This document shows positions 45,001 to 52,394 of a stretch of 64,000 nucleotides of DNA, piece after piece. This DNA is from CAWGUU01 sp963825765 (GTDB lineage Bacteria; Actinomycetota; Acidimicrobiia; Acidimicrobiales; AC-14). Position numbers and translations under genes: made by a program. Within the stretch, counting starts at the first letter, position 1. Every line of letters starts with the position of its first letter. The stretch covers positions 1 to 64,000 of the forward strand of contig CAWGUU010000013.1 of assembly GCA_963825765.1 (NCBI GenBank). Direction: 5' to 3'. The notes beneath the pieces are model-generated. The model ran no database searches and was not told the origin of the DNA. It saw nothing but the letters and a program-made list of their open reading frames with translations.

Positions 45001-45395
45001 GCCTTGACCGCCTGCCCGAAGGCGCCTACTTGGCGTGGCGGTACGTCGACGGCCACCGCCATGTCGACCGCTCCCAGGTGTACTGGGACGACGGCCGGGT
45101 CGAGGCCATCGAGGACGGCGAGCGCGAGGTGCTCTGCCGATTCGCGCCCGAGGACGTCGAGGCGGCCCGCCGGGCCATCGCCGAGAGCGGGTTGCCCGAC
45201 GCCACCGACCGGGCACGGGACGACGCCTATGACACCGCCGCCATCACCTACTGGTGGCGCACCGAAGGCCGCAGCGGGGCCCTCGTCAACACCGCGTACC
45301 CGGCGGAACAGCCGGCCGAGATCGAGCGCCTCGAGGCCCGCCTGGCCGAGTTGGAGGAGAAGGCGGGGGGCTGGCCTTTGCTCGCCGACGAGTAG
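44997..45395 (+). CDS. Small acidic protein coupled to the metalloprotease; possible inhibitor
   Basis: A 132-residue acidic, soluble protein from GTG 44997, overlapping the protease stop as GTGA, with AAGGTGG just upstream. It reads AYLAWRYVDGHRHVDRSQVY, then CRFAPEDVEAARRAIAESGL, DAYDTAAITYWWRTEGRSG and a final helix IERLEARLAELEEKAGG. The order of strands, a helix ending in GLPDA, more strands and a closing helix loosely recalls the protealysin inhibitor emfourin family. That resemblance, and a role as inhibitor or immunity protein, is inference from pattern and position only. Confidence 0.75.
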   Translation: MSLDRLPEGAYLAWRYVDGHRHVDRSQVYWDDGRVEAIEDGEREVLCRFAPEDVEAARRAIAESGLPDATDRARDDAYDTAAITYWWRTEGRSGALVNTAYPAEQPAEIERLEARLAELEEKAGGWPLLADE

Positions 45396-45482
45396 CGCGC
45401 CGGAGTCACCCTCTGGTGAAGCGACGGATCATCGGCGACGAGCGACCACAAGGCCGTCATCCCCACCAGGGCCGAGCACGGA

Positions 45483-45917
45483 TCATTCGGCGGGGAGCAC
45501 GTCCAACCGGGCCATTCCGTCGTGGATCGTCGCCGTCATGTCCATGATCCGCCGGCACATGACGACGGCGAGTCCGGCCCAGAAGACCACGACGACGACC
45601 AGCGCAGCCTTGTCTGGTGCGTACGGCCGGCTTCGACCCACGTCGACGACGATCGGAGCGGTTACCGGCAGGAACAGAGCAACAACAATCCCTGCGCACG
45701 CGGCGAGGAGCACGAGAAGGACGCGGGCGCTGCGGGCCGCGTCGAGGCTAGGTCTGAGATCACGCTTCGTATCGAAACTCGTCCAGTCCACCTCGGCCGC
45801 CTCCTTCAGGCGGTCCTTGGCGCCGGTGTAGAAGAACCCGTAGGCGGCCAGGAGCGCTCCGAGCACGGAGAGCAGTGCCCTCGCCTCTTCTCTCTCCAGG
45901 CTGGTGATGGCCATCAT
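45483..45917 (-). CDS. Three-helix membrane protein, last gene of HNH operon
   Basis: A 144-residue protein with predicted membrane helices at about residues 12-32 (ARALLSVLGALLAAYGFFYT), 62-85 (SARVLLVLLAACAGIVVALF) and 101-122 (AALVVVVVFWAGLAVVMC). A charged loop (KDRLKEAAEVDWTSFDTKRD) lies between the first two. No family recognised. Its ATG overlaps the stop of the preceding gene by four bases (ATGA). In the setting of a nuclease operon it could be the membrane-acting component, but nothing in the sequence proves that. Confidence 0.8.
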   Translation of the reverse strand: MMAITSLEREEARALLSVLGALLAAYGFFYTGAKDRLKEAAEVDWTSFDTKRDLRPSLDAARSARVLLVLLAACAGIVVALFLPVTAPIVVDVGRSRPYAPDKAALVVVVVFWAGLAVVMCRRIMDMTATIHDGMARLDVLPAE

Positions 45918-46552
45918 TTGCGGGAGGAGGCGTTATCGGCGGCCTGGCGGCGTAGCTCTTCCACGTCCAACCCAAGGGCAGTGGCGAAGCCCCGTAGCGT
46001 CGAGTCGTAGACGATGTACACGGCGGTGCTCTCTGGGTGAGGCTCGATTCGCCGGGTGCGGTCCGGTACCTCCCGAAGGACCTGACGTAGGTAGGCGAGG
46101 AGGCCGGCGTCGTCCAGCCGGAGCCGGTATCTCCCTTCCTTGTCAGAGGTGTTGGCAACGTCCTGCACCAGCCCGGCGAGGACGGCAACGACGGCGGCGC
46201 GACGGGCTTCGGACAACTCGGAGGCGAATCGCGAAGCCGTATTGTCGATAAGCGTCTGGGCTTGGCGGGGGGTGATCCGGAACAGGCGGGCCACTCTGGC
46301 ACTGGGTGGCATCCGGCGCCCGTAGACGCCGATGCAGAGCCGCAACAGCCGCCGCTGCTGGGCGTCGACCTTGCCGCCCAGGTCGGTCCGCTCCAAGAGC
46401 TGGTCGACCCATTCCGATGTTGCCGACCCGGCGATTCGGACCAGCAGCTCGTCGGCCGTGGCGTCGAGGTCACCATTGACGCCGAAGAGGTCGGCCAGTC
46501 GCTGGCGATCGTCGCCGCTCAGCTCCAGCTCGAAGGAGATCAGCGTGGTCAT
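45914..46552 (-). CDS. Hypothetical soluble protein, 212 aa, third gene of HNH operon
   Basis: Mostly alpha-helical. It starts MTTLISFELELSGDDRQRLA; residues about 85-115 (MPPSARVARLFRITPRQAQT) resemble a helix-turn-helix of the kind found in sigma or phage regulators. Further on come AAVVAVLAGLVQDVANTS and STAVYIVYDSTLRGFATAL. No known domain was identified. It starts 15 bases after the upstream gene and is coupled to the membrane protein gene downstream. It may be the regulator or a structural partner of the operon. Confidence 0.75.
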   Translation of the reverse strand: MTTLISFELELSGDDRQRLADLFGVNGDLDATADELLVRIAGSATSEWVDQLLERTDLGGKVDAQQRRLLRLCIGVYGRRMPPSARVARLFRITPRQAQTLIDNTASRFASELSEARRAAVVAVLAGLVQDVANTSDKEGRYRLRLDDAGLLAYLRQVLREVPDRTRRIEPHPESTAVYIVYDSTLRGFATALGLDVEELRRQAADNASSRK

Positions 46553-46567
46553 GACGTCGTCACCTCA

Positions 46568-47470
46568 TCAGGTCGCCGCGGCGGCGAAATCGACATCGAC
46601 ATCGGCCTCGGTCCCCGCGCCGCCGGGCTGTATGCGCAACTCGGCGCGGGCGGGCGGGCGGTCCTCGGGGAACAGCCAGTCCCACGCCGTGCCTGGGAAC
46701 GACGTTGCGCTGGTGCTGGCTACCGTCGCCGAGGGCAGGAGGCGGGCAAGACTTTCCTCGTCGACGTCGTGGAGTAGCAACCGCAGGATCTCGACGTCGC
46801 CGAGATCGGCCAGCACGGTCGCCCACACAGACGGGAACCCGGACGCAGCGATGACCTGGCGGTACCGAACCAGATCGAACACCGTGAAGGACCCCTCCCT
46901 GAGCAGACGGAGCAGTCCTCTGGCTGCGATCCACACCTCCGTCCGCAGCCGGGACCGCTGGTCGGCAAGGCCCAGCCACTCGTGGCGGGCCACGTGCATC
47001 GTGTCGCTGTCGCTGCCGTGCTCCCATCCCGTGCCGTTCAGCGAGAAGACCTCGATGGTCCGCGATGCCTCCCACGTACCCGGCATCACCTTGACCAGGT
47101 CTCGGATCTCGGTGTCGACCGTCACACGGTCCTCCTCCATCATGACGACGGCCCGGACGACCTCATAGCTGAACGGCGAGCCCGCCTCGAGCACGAAGGT
47201 GAGCATCTCGTGGGGCAGGGCGAGCTCGCCCCGTTCGAAGGGCACTGCGGCCTGGCTCTGCTCACAAGCTCCGCACAGGAGCAGGGCGTCGTCGAGTAGA
47301 GGCGGCTCGCTCCACGGCGACACCGTGGCCCCTCGCACGGCGTCCCACACGAACCGCTCCGAGATGAGCGGCGTCTCGCACATCGCGCAGTACGCGCCCC
47401 TGCTGGCAGCCAGAGTTGCGGCGAAGCCGGGGGCTCGTACGATCGGTACGTGGGCTTGTAGAGGACGCAT
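46568..47470 (-). CDS. Cys4 zinc protein resembling a degenerate HNH nuclease, 300 aa
   Basis: The N-terminus has GAYCAMCETPLISERFVWDA followed about 30 residues later by LLLCGACEQSQ: two CxxC knuckles spaced as in the TIGR02646/PtuB-like HNH proteins, but the His-rich EHxxPK core is replaced by WDAVRG, so catalysis is doubtful. The rest is a helical domain (YEVVRAVVMMEEDRVTVDTE; RTEVWIAARGLLRLL) with no recognised family. It begins three bases after the stop of the active-looking HNH gene. It looks like a partner or paralogue that binds rather than cuts. Confidence 0.75.
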   Translation of the reverse strand: MRPLQAHVPIVRAPGFAATLAASRGAYCAMCETPLISERFVWDAVRGATVSPWSEPPLLDDALLLCGACEQSQAAVPFERGELALPHEMLTFVLEAGSPFSYEVVRAVVMMEEDRVTVDTEIRDLVKVMPGTWEASRTIEVFSLNGTGWEHGSDSDTMHVARHEWLGLADQRSRLRTEVWIAARGLLRLLREGSFTVFDLVRYRQVIAASGFPSVWATVLADLGDVEILRLLLHDVDEESLARLLPSATVASTSATSFPGTAWDWLFPEDRPPARAELRIQPGGAGTEADVDVDFAAAAT

Positions 47471-47473
47471 CGC

Positions 47474-48433
47474 TCAGGGCAGCCGGGCGACGTCGGTGCC
47501 GGGGAAGTGGGCGCCCATCTCCTGCACGAAGAGCATCCCCAGAGACGGGTCGATCAGCCGAGCCGTCGTATGCCACACCGTAAAACAGCCGGCGTACCCG
47601 GCGGCCAAGACAAGCCCCCGCTGGACCGCCGCCAGCCGTCCTGCGGGGTCAGCGATCACGGCGTGCCATAGGGCGACGGCGTCCAGCCAGGTTCGGGTTC
47701 GTCGGCCGATCCACGCGTCGGTGGACTCGGTTCCCGCGGTGTTGAGCCCGCACAGGGCGATCATCTCGTCGCCCCGGGTCGTGCTCGGGCCCTGCGGACT
47801 GCCGTCGGCGACACACACCCGGATCTCGAGGTCCGGGCCGATCCAGGGGATGGCGGCTCGCACCGGTACGACATGGGGCGCCGTCGTGCACCTCAGATCG
47901 ACGCTGACCGATGTCAAGGCGTCGAGCTCGGTCCACGCCTGACTGATCGGGTCCAGGTAGTCGACCCGGAGCGGCAGCCACGTGGGTGACGGGTCGAGGT
48001 CGGGCCAGCAGTAGTGGGCCGCCCTGACCGCCGTGTAGTAGTCGGCGCAGGTGGGAGCCGTCGTCGTGAGCCACGGCGCCGCCTGCATGCGGGTCGGCAC
48101 GTCGGACTTGCGTCGGTTGCACGGTGCGCAGGCGAGGAGCAGGTTGTCAGGGTCGACGGCGAGCGTAGGGTACTGCGACTTCGGCATCACGTGCTCGACC
48201 TGCGCGTACTCGCTCAACGGGCGTTCGCAGTAGGCGCAGCAACGGCCGAAGGCCTGGGTGAGGGAGACGGCAGCCGCCTTGTACGTACGATCGACGGCGG
48301 CGCGGATGACCCCGAGCACCTCGTGTTCGTCGCTCGACAGCGGTTGACCGTCGACCTGTCGTTCCCACAACTGGAGGCATTGGACGACGGTCGGCTGGGC
48401 GGTCGCGAAGACGTGCGTCGCGGCCGTGGCCAC
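47474..48433 (-). CDS. HNH endonuclease (PtuB/TIGR02646-like), first gene of operon
   Basis: A 319-residue protein from GTG 48433. The HNH site is complete: CCAYCERPLSEYAQVEHVMP with the catalytic His, then NLLLACAPCNRRKSD with the Asn and second CxxC. This type of HNH is known from PtuB of the Septu and retron-Septu defence systems, but no PtuA ATPase is present. The C-terminal 200 residues are unlike PtuB. In-frame codons continue upstream to a CTG at 48511 that has AAGGGAGG five bases before it, reading LRSLDRTALALAPQAYAPPA, so the true N-terminus may be 26 residues longer. Confidence 0.88.
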   Translation of the reverse strand: MATAATHVFATAQPTVVQCLQLWERQVDGQPLSSDEHEVLGVIRAAVDRTYKAAAVSLTQAFGRCCAYCERPLSEYAQVEHVMPKSQYPTLAVDPDNLLLACAPCNRRKSDVPTRMQAAPWLTTTAPTCADYYTAVRAAHYCWPDLDPSPTWLPLRVDYLDPISQAWTELDALTSVSVDLRCTTAPHVVPVRAAIPWIGPDLEIRVCVADGSPQGPSTTRGDEMIALCGLNTAGTESTDAWIGRRTRTWLDAVALWHAVIADPAGRLAAVQRGLVLAAGYAGCFTVWHTTARLIDPSLGMLFVQEMGAHFPGTDVARLP

Positions 48434-48508
48434 GGACTGGAGGTCGAACCAGGCAGGCGGGGCGTACGCCTGTGGTGCGAGCGCCAGCGCGGTCCTGTCC
48501 AGAGATCT

Positions 48509-48524
48509 CAGCGCCGCCTCCCTT
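48509..48524 (-). promoter_or_regulatory. Strong ribosome binding site upstream of the HNH operon
   Basis: AAGGGAGG (minus strand, 48524-48517) is the best Shine-Dalgarno sequence in the 189-base gap 48434-48622. It sits five bases before an in-frame CTG (48511-48509) and 83 bases before the GTG at 48433, which has no comparable site. It supports a longer HNH protein starting at CTG. The rest of the gap shows no clear promoter. Confidence 0.5.
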
Positions 48525-48622
48525 GATCCGGATCGCTGCGAGTGTACGTCGATCGGGTGTTCGGGTACACCCGACCTACCGAGAAACGAAGAGTCTGACG
48601 CCGGCGAGGCGGTCCCGGGCCG

Positions 48623-49813
48623 CTATCGATGCACCAGACCGGGCCGGAGTCGCAGCAGCTGGTCGGAGTACTTGGTCAGCAGCGGACCGGCCACTGCGGT
48701 GAGCAGCACGTAGGCGGCGGCCAGGGCGCCCAGGTCCTCGCCGTGGGCGGCGGTGACGGCCAGGGCGGCGATGATGATCGAGAACTCGCCCCTCGCCACC
48801 AAGGCCGTCCCTGCGCGCAGACGTCCGGCCGGGCCGACGCCGTCCCGGCCCGCCGCCACCCAGCCGGTGACCACCTTGGTGGCACCCGTCACGATGGCCA
48901 GGAGGACCGCGGGCACGGCCACCGCGACAAGGTCGCCGGGGATGATCTGGAACGAGAAGAAGAGGAAGAACGTGGCCGCGAAGAGGTCCCGGAGAGGCCC
49001 GATCAGGGCGTGGGCGCGTTGCTGCACCGGGCCCGAGAGGGCGATGCCGACGAGGAACGCGCCGATGGCCGCCGACACGTGCAGTCGCTGGGCCACGCCG
49101 CCGACGAGCAGCGTCAGCCCGAAGACCGACAGCAGGAGCGCCTCGTCGGACCCTTTGGCCAGCACCTCGCTCAGTACGCCGCCCCACCGCAGGGCCACGG
49201 TGAGGATCGCGGCCACCGCCGTCAAGGCCACCGCCACCGCCACGACCGTGGTCAACGCGTCGTTGCCCGCCAGCAGGGCGGCGACCACGGGGAGGTAGAC
49301 GGCCATGGCGAGGTCCTCGATCACCAGCAGGTTCAGGACCGTGGGCGTCTCGCGGTTGCCGAGACGGTCGAGGTCGCCCAGCACCTTGGCGATGACCCCC
49401 GACGAGCTGACCCAGCACACCCCGCCCAGCAGCGCCGCCGTCAGCACGTCCCAGCCCAGCAGCATCCCGGCCAGGAAGCCCGGCGTGAAGTTGGCGACCC
49501 CGTCGACGACGCCGGATACGGCGCCGGTGCGCAGGCCCCATCGCAACTCGTCGGCCGAGTACTCCAGCCCGAGGGTGAGCAGCAGCAGGAGCACGCCGAT
49601 CTCGGCGCCGATGGCGATGAACTCGGAGCTCAGCTCCAGAGGGGCGACGCCGCCGCGGCCGACGGCCAATCCGGCCAGGAGGTAGAAGGGGATGGCGGTC
49701 AGGCCCAGGCGGGCCGACAGCCGGGCCAGCAGGGCCAGGCCGAGGGCGACGGCACCGAGCTCGATGAAGATCAGGGCTGCTTCGCCGCCGCCGGCGGCGA
49801 GCACCGGCGTCAC
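48623..49813 (-). CDS. Cation:proton antiporter (CPA2 family)
   Basis: A 396-residue membrane protein with about 12 helices. IPFYLLAGLAVGRGGVAPL, EIGVLLLLLTLGLEY, SSSGVIAKVLGDL, LLVIEDLAMAVYLPVVAALL with the ion-binding Asp, and GTALVARGEFSIIIAAL fit the KefB/KhtU (monovalent cation:proton antiporter-2) family. GTG at 49813 overlaps the stop of the TrkA-C gene as GTGA, so the two form one unit, like KhtT-KhtU K+/H+ antiporters. Confidence 0.92.
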   Translation of the reverse strand: MTPVLAAGGGEAALIFIELGAVALGLALLARLSARLGLTAIPFYLLAGLAVGRGGVAPLELSSEFIAIGAEIGVLLLLLTLGLEYSADELRWGLRTGAVSGVVDGVANFTPGFLAGMLLGWDVLTAALLGGVCWVSSSGVIAKVLGDLDRLGNRETPTVLNLLVIEDLAMAVYLPVVAALLAGNDALTTVVAVAVALTAVAAILTVALRWGGVLSEVLAKGSDEALLLSVFGLTLLVGGVAQRLHVSAAIGAFLVGIALSGPVQQRAHALIGPLRDLFAATFFLFFSFQIIPGDLVAVAVPAVLLAIVTGATKVVTGWVAAGRDGVGPAGRLRAGTALVARGEFSIIIAALAVTAAHGEDLGALAAAYVLLTAVAGPLLTKYSDQLLRLRPGLVHR

Positions 49814-50307
49814 GCCCGCAACAGCTCCCGCAGCTGGGCCAGGCCGTCAGGGGTACCGACGGCGACGACGACGTCGCCCGTCTCGAAGGCAAAGTCGGGC
49901 CCGGGGGACGCGATGGTCGTGCCGGACCGCACCACCCCGACGATCGACACGCCGGTGTTGGCGCGGAACGCCCCTTGCCCGATGGTCGTGCCCACCGCGC
50001 CCGAGCCCTCCACGATTGTCACCCAGTCGATGGCCAGGCCCTCCAGCCGCTGGACGGCGGTGATCGCCTCGCTCACCTGGGTGCCACCGCCGAGGACCTC
50101 GACGAGCACACGGGCATCCCGCGGGTTGAGGTGCAGGACCGTCGCGCAGGCGTCCGGGTCGTCACGGCCGAACACGGCCAGCTCGCGGCGGCCGCTGCGG
50201 TGGGCCACCACCGCCACCCGTTCGCCCTCGGCGGTGGTGAACTCGTGGCGGACGCCGACGCCGGGGAGCTGCGTCTCGGTGACGCGCGACCTCGGGACGT
50301 CGGACAA
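49810..50307 (-). CDS. TrkA-C domain regulatory subunit of the antiporter
   Basis: A 165-residue soluble protein. The N-terminal half (GVGVRHEFTTAEGERVAVV, RRELAVFGRDDPDACATVLH) matches the KhtT-type N-domain, and the C-terminal half (WVTIVEGSGAVGTTIGQGAF, ANTGVSIVGVVRSGTTIASPG and DVVVAVGTPDGLAQL) is a RCK_C/TrkA-C ligand-binding domain. KhtT proteins gate KhtU in response to nucleotides such as c-di-AMP and to pH. It is translationally coupled to the antiporter gene. Confidence 0.88.
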   Translation of the reverse strand: MSDVPRSRVTETQLPGVGVRHEFTTAEGERVAVVAHRSGRRELAVFGRDDPDACATVLHLNPRDARVLVEVLGGGTQVSEAITAVQRLEGLAIDWVTIVEGSGAVGTTIGQGAFRANTGVSIVGVVRSGTTIASPGPDFAFETGDVVVAVGTPDGLAQLRELLRA

Positions 50308-50340
50308 CCGGATCCGATCGGGTGGTCCCGGAGGGACCTC

Positions 50341-51462
50341 CTACGAGCCCTTCTTGGCCTTGGCGGCGGCGATGGCCGCCTGCATCGGGGTCATCTTGGC
50401 GGCCGGGTCCGCCGGCTTCTTCGCCGCGGGGGCCTTCTTGGCCGGCGCCGCCTTCTTGGCCGGGGCGGCCTTCTTGGCGGGGGCGGCCTTCTTGGGTGCC
50501 TTGGGCGCGCCCGACAGCGAGTCGATCCTGTCGAGGACGCCGACGCGGCCCTGGCCCTCCGCCTCGCGCTCGCGAACCATGGCCAGCTCGTCGGGGTCGA
50601 GGGTGCGCAGGATGGGCAGGATCTGGCCGACACGCAGCTTGTCGTAGTTGTGGATGGGGAAGCCGCCGTCGTCCGCCGGCTCCTCCTCGATCACGACCGC
50701 CTCGACGAGCTCCTCCTCGACGATCTCCTCTTCGGGCTCGGGCTCCTCTTCGGGCTCGGGCTCCTCTTCGGGCTCCTCCTCGGCCTCGGGCTCCTCTTCG
50801 GGCTCGGGCTCCGCCTCGGCCTCGGGCTCGGCGTCCCAGTCCTCCTGCTCGACCTGCCAACCCGGGGCCTGGACGGCCTCGAGCTGGGCGTCGATGCGGG
50901 CGATGACCGACGTGCGACCCTTGCCGGCCGCCTCGTGGGCCCGCAGGGCCTCGAGCTGGGCGGCGTCGAGCCCCTCGAGCTGCTTGATGACCTCGGTGGC
51001 GCGCAGCGTGTCGTAGTCGGGGATCGGCAGCTCCGCCTTCCCGGCGACGGCGGGGACCTCCTCGGTGAGGTCGACGCCGGCAGCCTGCTTGCCGTACCGG
51101 CGCCGGGTCACGGGCGCGGGAGCGGGTGCCTCCTCCTCTTCCTCGGCTGCCTGCCGCCACGGGGCAGGGGACTCCTCGGCGGCCGCGGCCTGGCGCCAGT
51201 CGGGCACGTCCGCCGCCGCGGCGGCCGGCTCGTAGCTGGGGGCGGGCGATCGCAGCGGGGACGGCTCCGGCACGGGGCGGGGCGGCTCGACCCGCGCCTT
51301 GGGCTCGGGGCGTCCACGGACGACGGCCAACGCCAGCACGAGGCCGGCGACCACGCTGCAGCCGATCGAGAGCCAGATGAGGGTGAGCCCCGTCTGGAGC
51401 AGCCCGATCACCAGCGTCACGGCTGCTGCCAGCACGAGGACAAAGCTCACCAAGACCACCAC
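50341..51462 (-). CDS. Membrane protein with two helical repeats and Lys/Ala tail, in divIVA position
   Basis: 373 residues. Two N-terminal membrane helices (VVLVSFVLVLAAAVTLVIGL; LIWLSIGCSVVAGLVLALAV) are followed by a Pro/Ala/Glu-rich segment. A helical unit of about 50 residues occurs twice: IPDYDTLRATEVIKQLEGLD and IHNYDKLRVGQILPILRTLD, each followed by a helix ending R-x-S/G-V-x-x-R-I-D. Between them is a highly acidic Glu/Pro linker, and the end is a histone-like PKKAAPAKKA repeat. It sits directly after yggT, where divIVA lies in relatives, but lacks the DivIVA N-terminal domain. A DNA- or division-related role is inference. Confidence 0.8.
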   Translation of the reverse strand: MVVLVSFVLVLAAAVTLVIGLLQTGLTLIWLSIGCSVVAGLVLALAVVRGRPEPKARVEPPRPVPEPSPLRSPAPSYEPAAAAADVPDWRQAAAAEESPAPWRQAAEEEEEAPAPAPVTRRRYGKQAAGVDLTEEVPAVAGKAELPIPDYDTLRATEVIKQLEGLDAAQLEALRAHEAAGKGRTSVIARIDAQLEAVQAPGWQVEQEDWDAEPEAEAEPEPEEEPEAEEEPEEEPEPEEEPEPEEEIVEEELVEAVVIEEEPADDGGFPIHNYDKLRVGQILPILRTLDPDELAMVREREAEGQGRVGVLDRIDSLSGAPKAPKKAAPAKKAAPAKKAAPAKKAPAAKKPADPAAKMTPMQAAIAAAKAKKGS

Positions 51463-51543
51463 GTCACCATCCCAATCGTTTGAGTTCAGGGCCCGGCGGC
51501 ACCGATGCTAACGCTCTCCACCGCGGCGTCATTGTGAACATCC

Positions 51544-51807
51544 TCACCCGCAGAGGATCTGAGTGAGGATGTAGAGGCCGAAGATCACGATCGTCGGCGA
51601 CAGGTCCAGACCCATCCCGCCCATCCCGACGGGCGGGATGATGCGACGGAGCGGACCGAGTACGGGCTCCGTGATCTCGTAGAGGACCCCGAAGACCCTC
51701 GAGATCACCGAACCCTCCTCGAGGGGGAACCACGACAGGATCACCCTGCCAAAGAGGATGAAGAGGTAGGCCCAGGCTGCTGCGCACAGGATCGATGAGA
51801 TGTCCAC
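51544..51807 (-). CDS. yggT: YggT family membrane protein
   Basis: An 87-residue protein with two membrane helices, ILCAAAWAYLFILFGRVILS and the C-terminal MGLDLSPTIVIFGLYILTQI. The linker FGVLYEITEPVLGPLRRIIP is the YggT signature. It follows sepF by 12 bases in the division cluster. Members affect envelope or osmotic homeostasis and cell division in other bacteria; the exact role here is unknown. Confidence 0.92.
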   Translation of the reverse strand: MDISSILCAAAWAYLFILFGRVILSWFPLEEGSVISRVFGVLYEITEPVLGPLRRIIPPVGMGGMGLDLSPTIVIFGLYILTQILCG

Positions 51808-51819
51808 GTACGGTTCGTA

Positions 51820-52365
51820 CTACGCCCTGTACAGGCCGCGCTCCTGCAGGCGGCGCTTCTCCTCGGCCGAGACCTCGACGTTGGTAGGCGTCAACAGGAA
51901 GACATGGTCGGCGACCTTCTCCATCTGGCCGCCGATGCCGTAGGTGAGGCCGCTGGCAAAGTCGATCAGCCGGCGGCAGAGGTCGCGGTCGACGCCCTGC
52001 AGGTTGAGGATCACGGGCTGGGTGGCCTTGAGCCGGTCACCGATCTCCTTCGCGTCGTTGAAACCTGCCGGCGCCACCAGGTGGACGCGTGGACTGGTGA
52101 CCGGGGTGATGGGCCGGACGACCGACGGCCGCTGCTGGATCGTGATGCCGCTGTCCTCCCGCGGCAGCGTGCGGACCCCCTGGGCCATCGGCGACGGCAT
52201 GGCCATGGGAGGATCCGGCTCGTACGCAGGCTCCACCCGCTCGGGGCGCGCCGGCCGGCGAACCGGTGCGGGCTGCGGCGGCTCGTCGTACGGCTCGTAT
52301 TCGTCGTACTCGTCGTCGTCGACAAGACCCAGGTACACCATGGTCCGTCGCCAGATGGATGCCAT
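51820..52365 (-). CDS. sepF: Cell division protein SepF
   Basis: A 181-residue FtsZ partner that links the Z ring to the membrane. The N-terminal amphipathic anchor MASIWRRTMVYLGL precedes an acidic Tyr/Asp-rich linker and a Pro/Arg-rich stretch. The SepF core is FNDAKEIGDRLKATQPVILN, GVDRDLCRRLIDFASGLTYG, and KVADHVFLLTPTNVEVS. ATG at 52365 has GGAGG ten bases upstream. In Actinomycetota, SepF replaces FtsA and ZipA as the membrane anchor. Confidence 0.95.
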   Translation of the reverse strand: MASIWRRTMVYLGLVDDDEYDEYEPYDEPPQPAPVRRPARPERVEPAYEPDPPMAMPSPMAQGVRTLPREDSGITIQQRPSVVRPITPVTSPRVHLVAPAGFNDAKEIGDRLKATQPVILNLQGVDRDLCRRLIDFASGLTYGIGGQMEKVADHVFLLTPTNVEVSAEEKRRLQERGLYRA

Positions 52366-52394
52366 CTCTGAGTCGCCTCCTTGGCCCTTCGACC

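Noticed and set aside
47474..48433. HNH gene considered as PtuB of a classic Septu system
   Set aside because: No PtuA-type ATPase (Walker motifs) is present on either side, and the C-terminal two thirds do not resemble PtuB.
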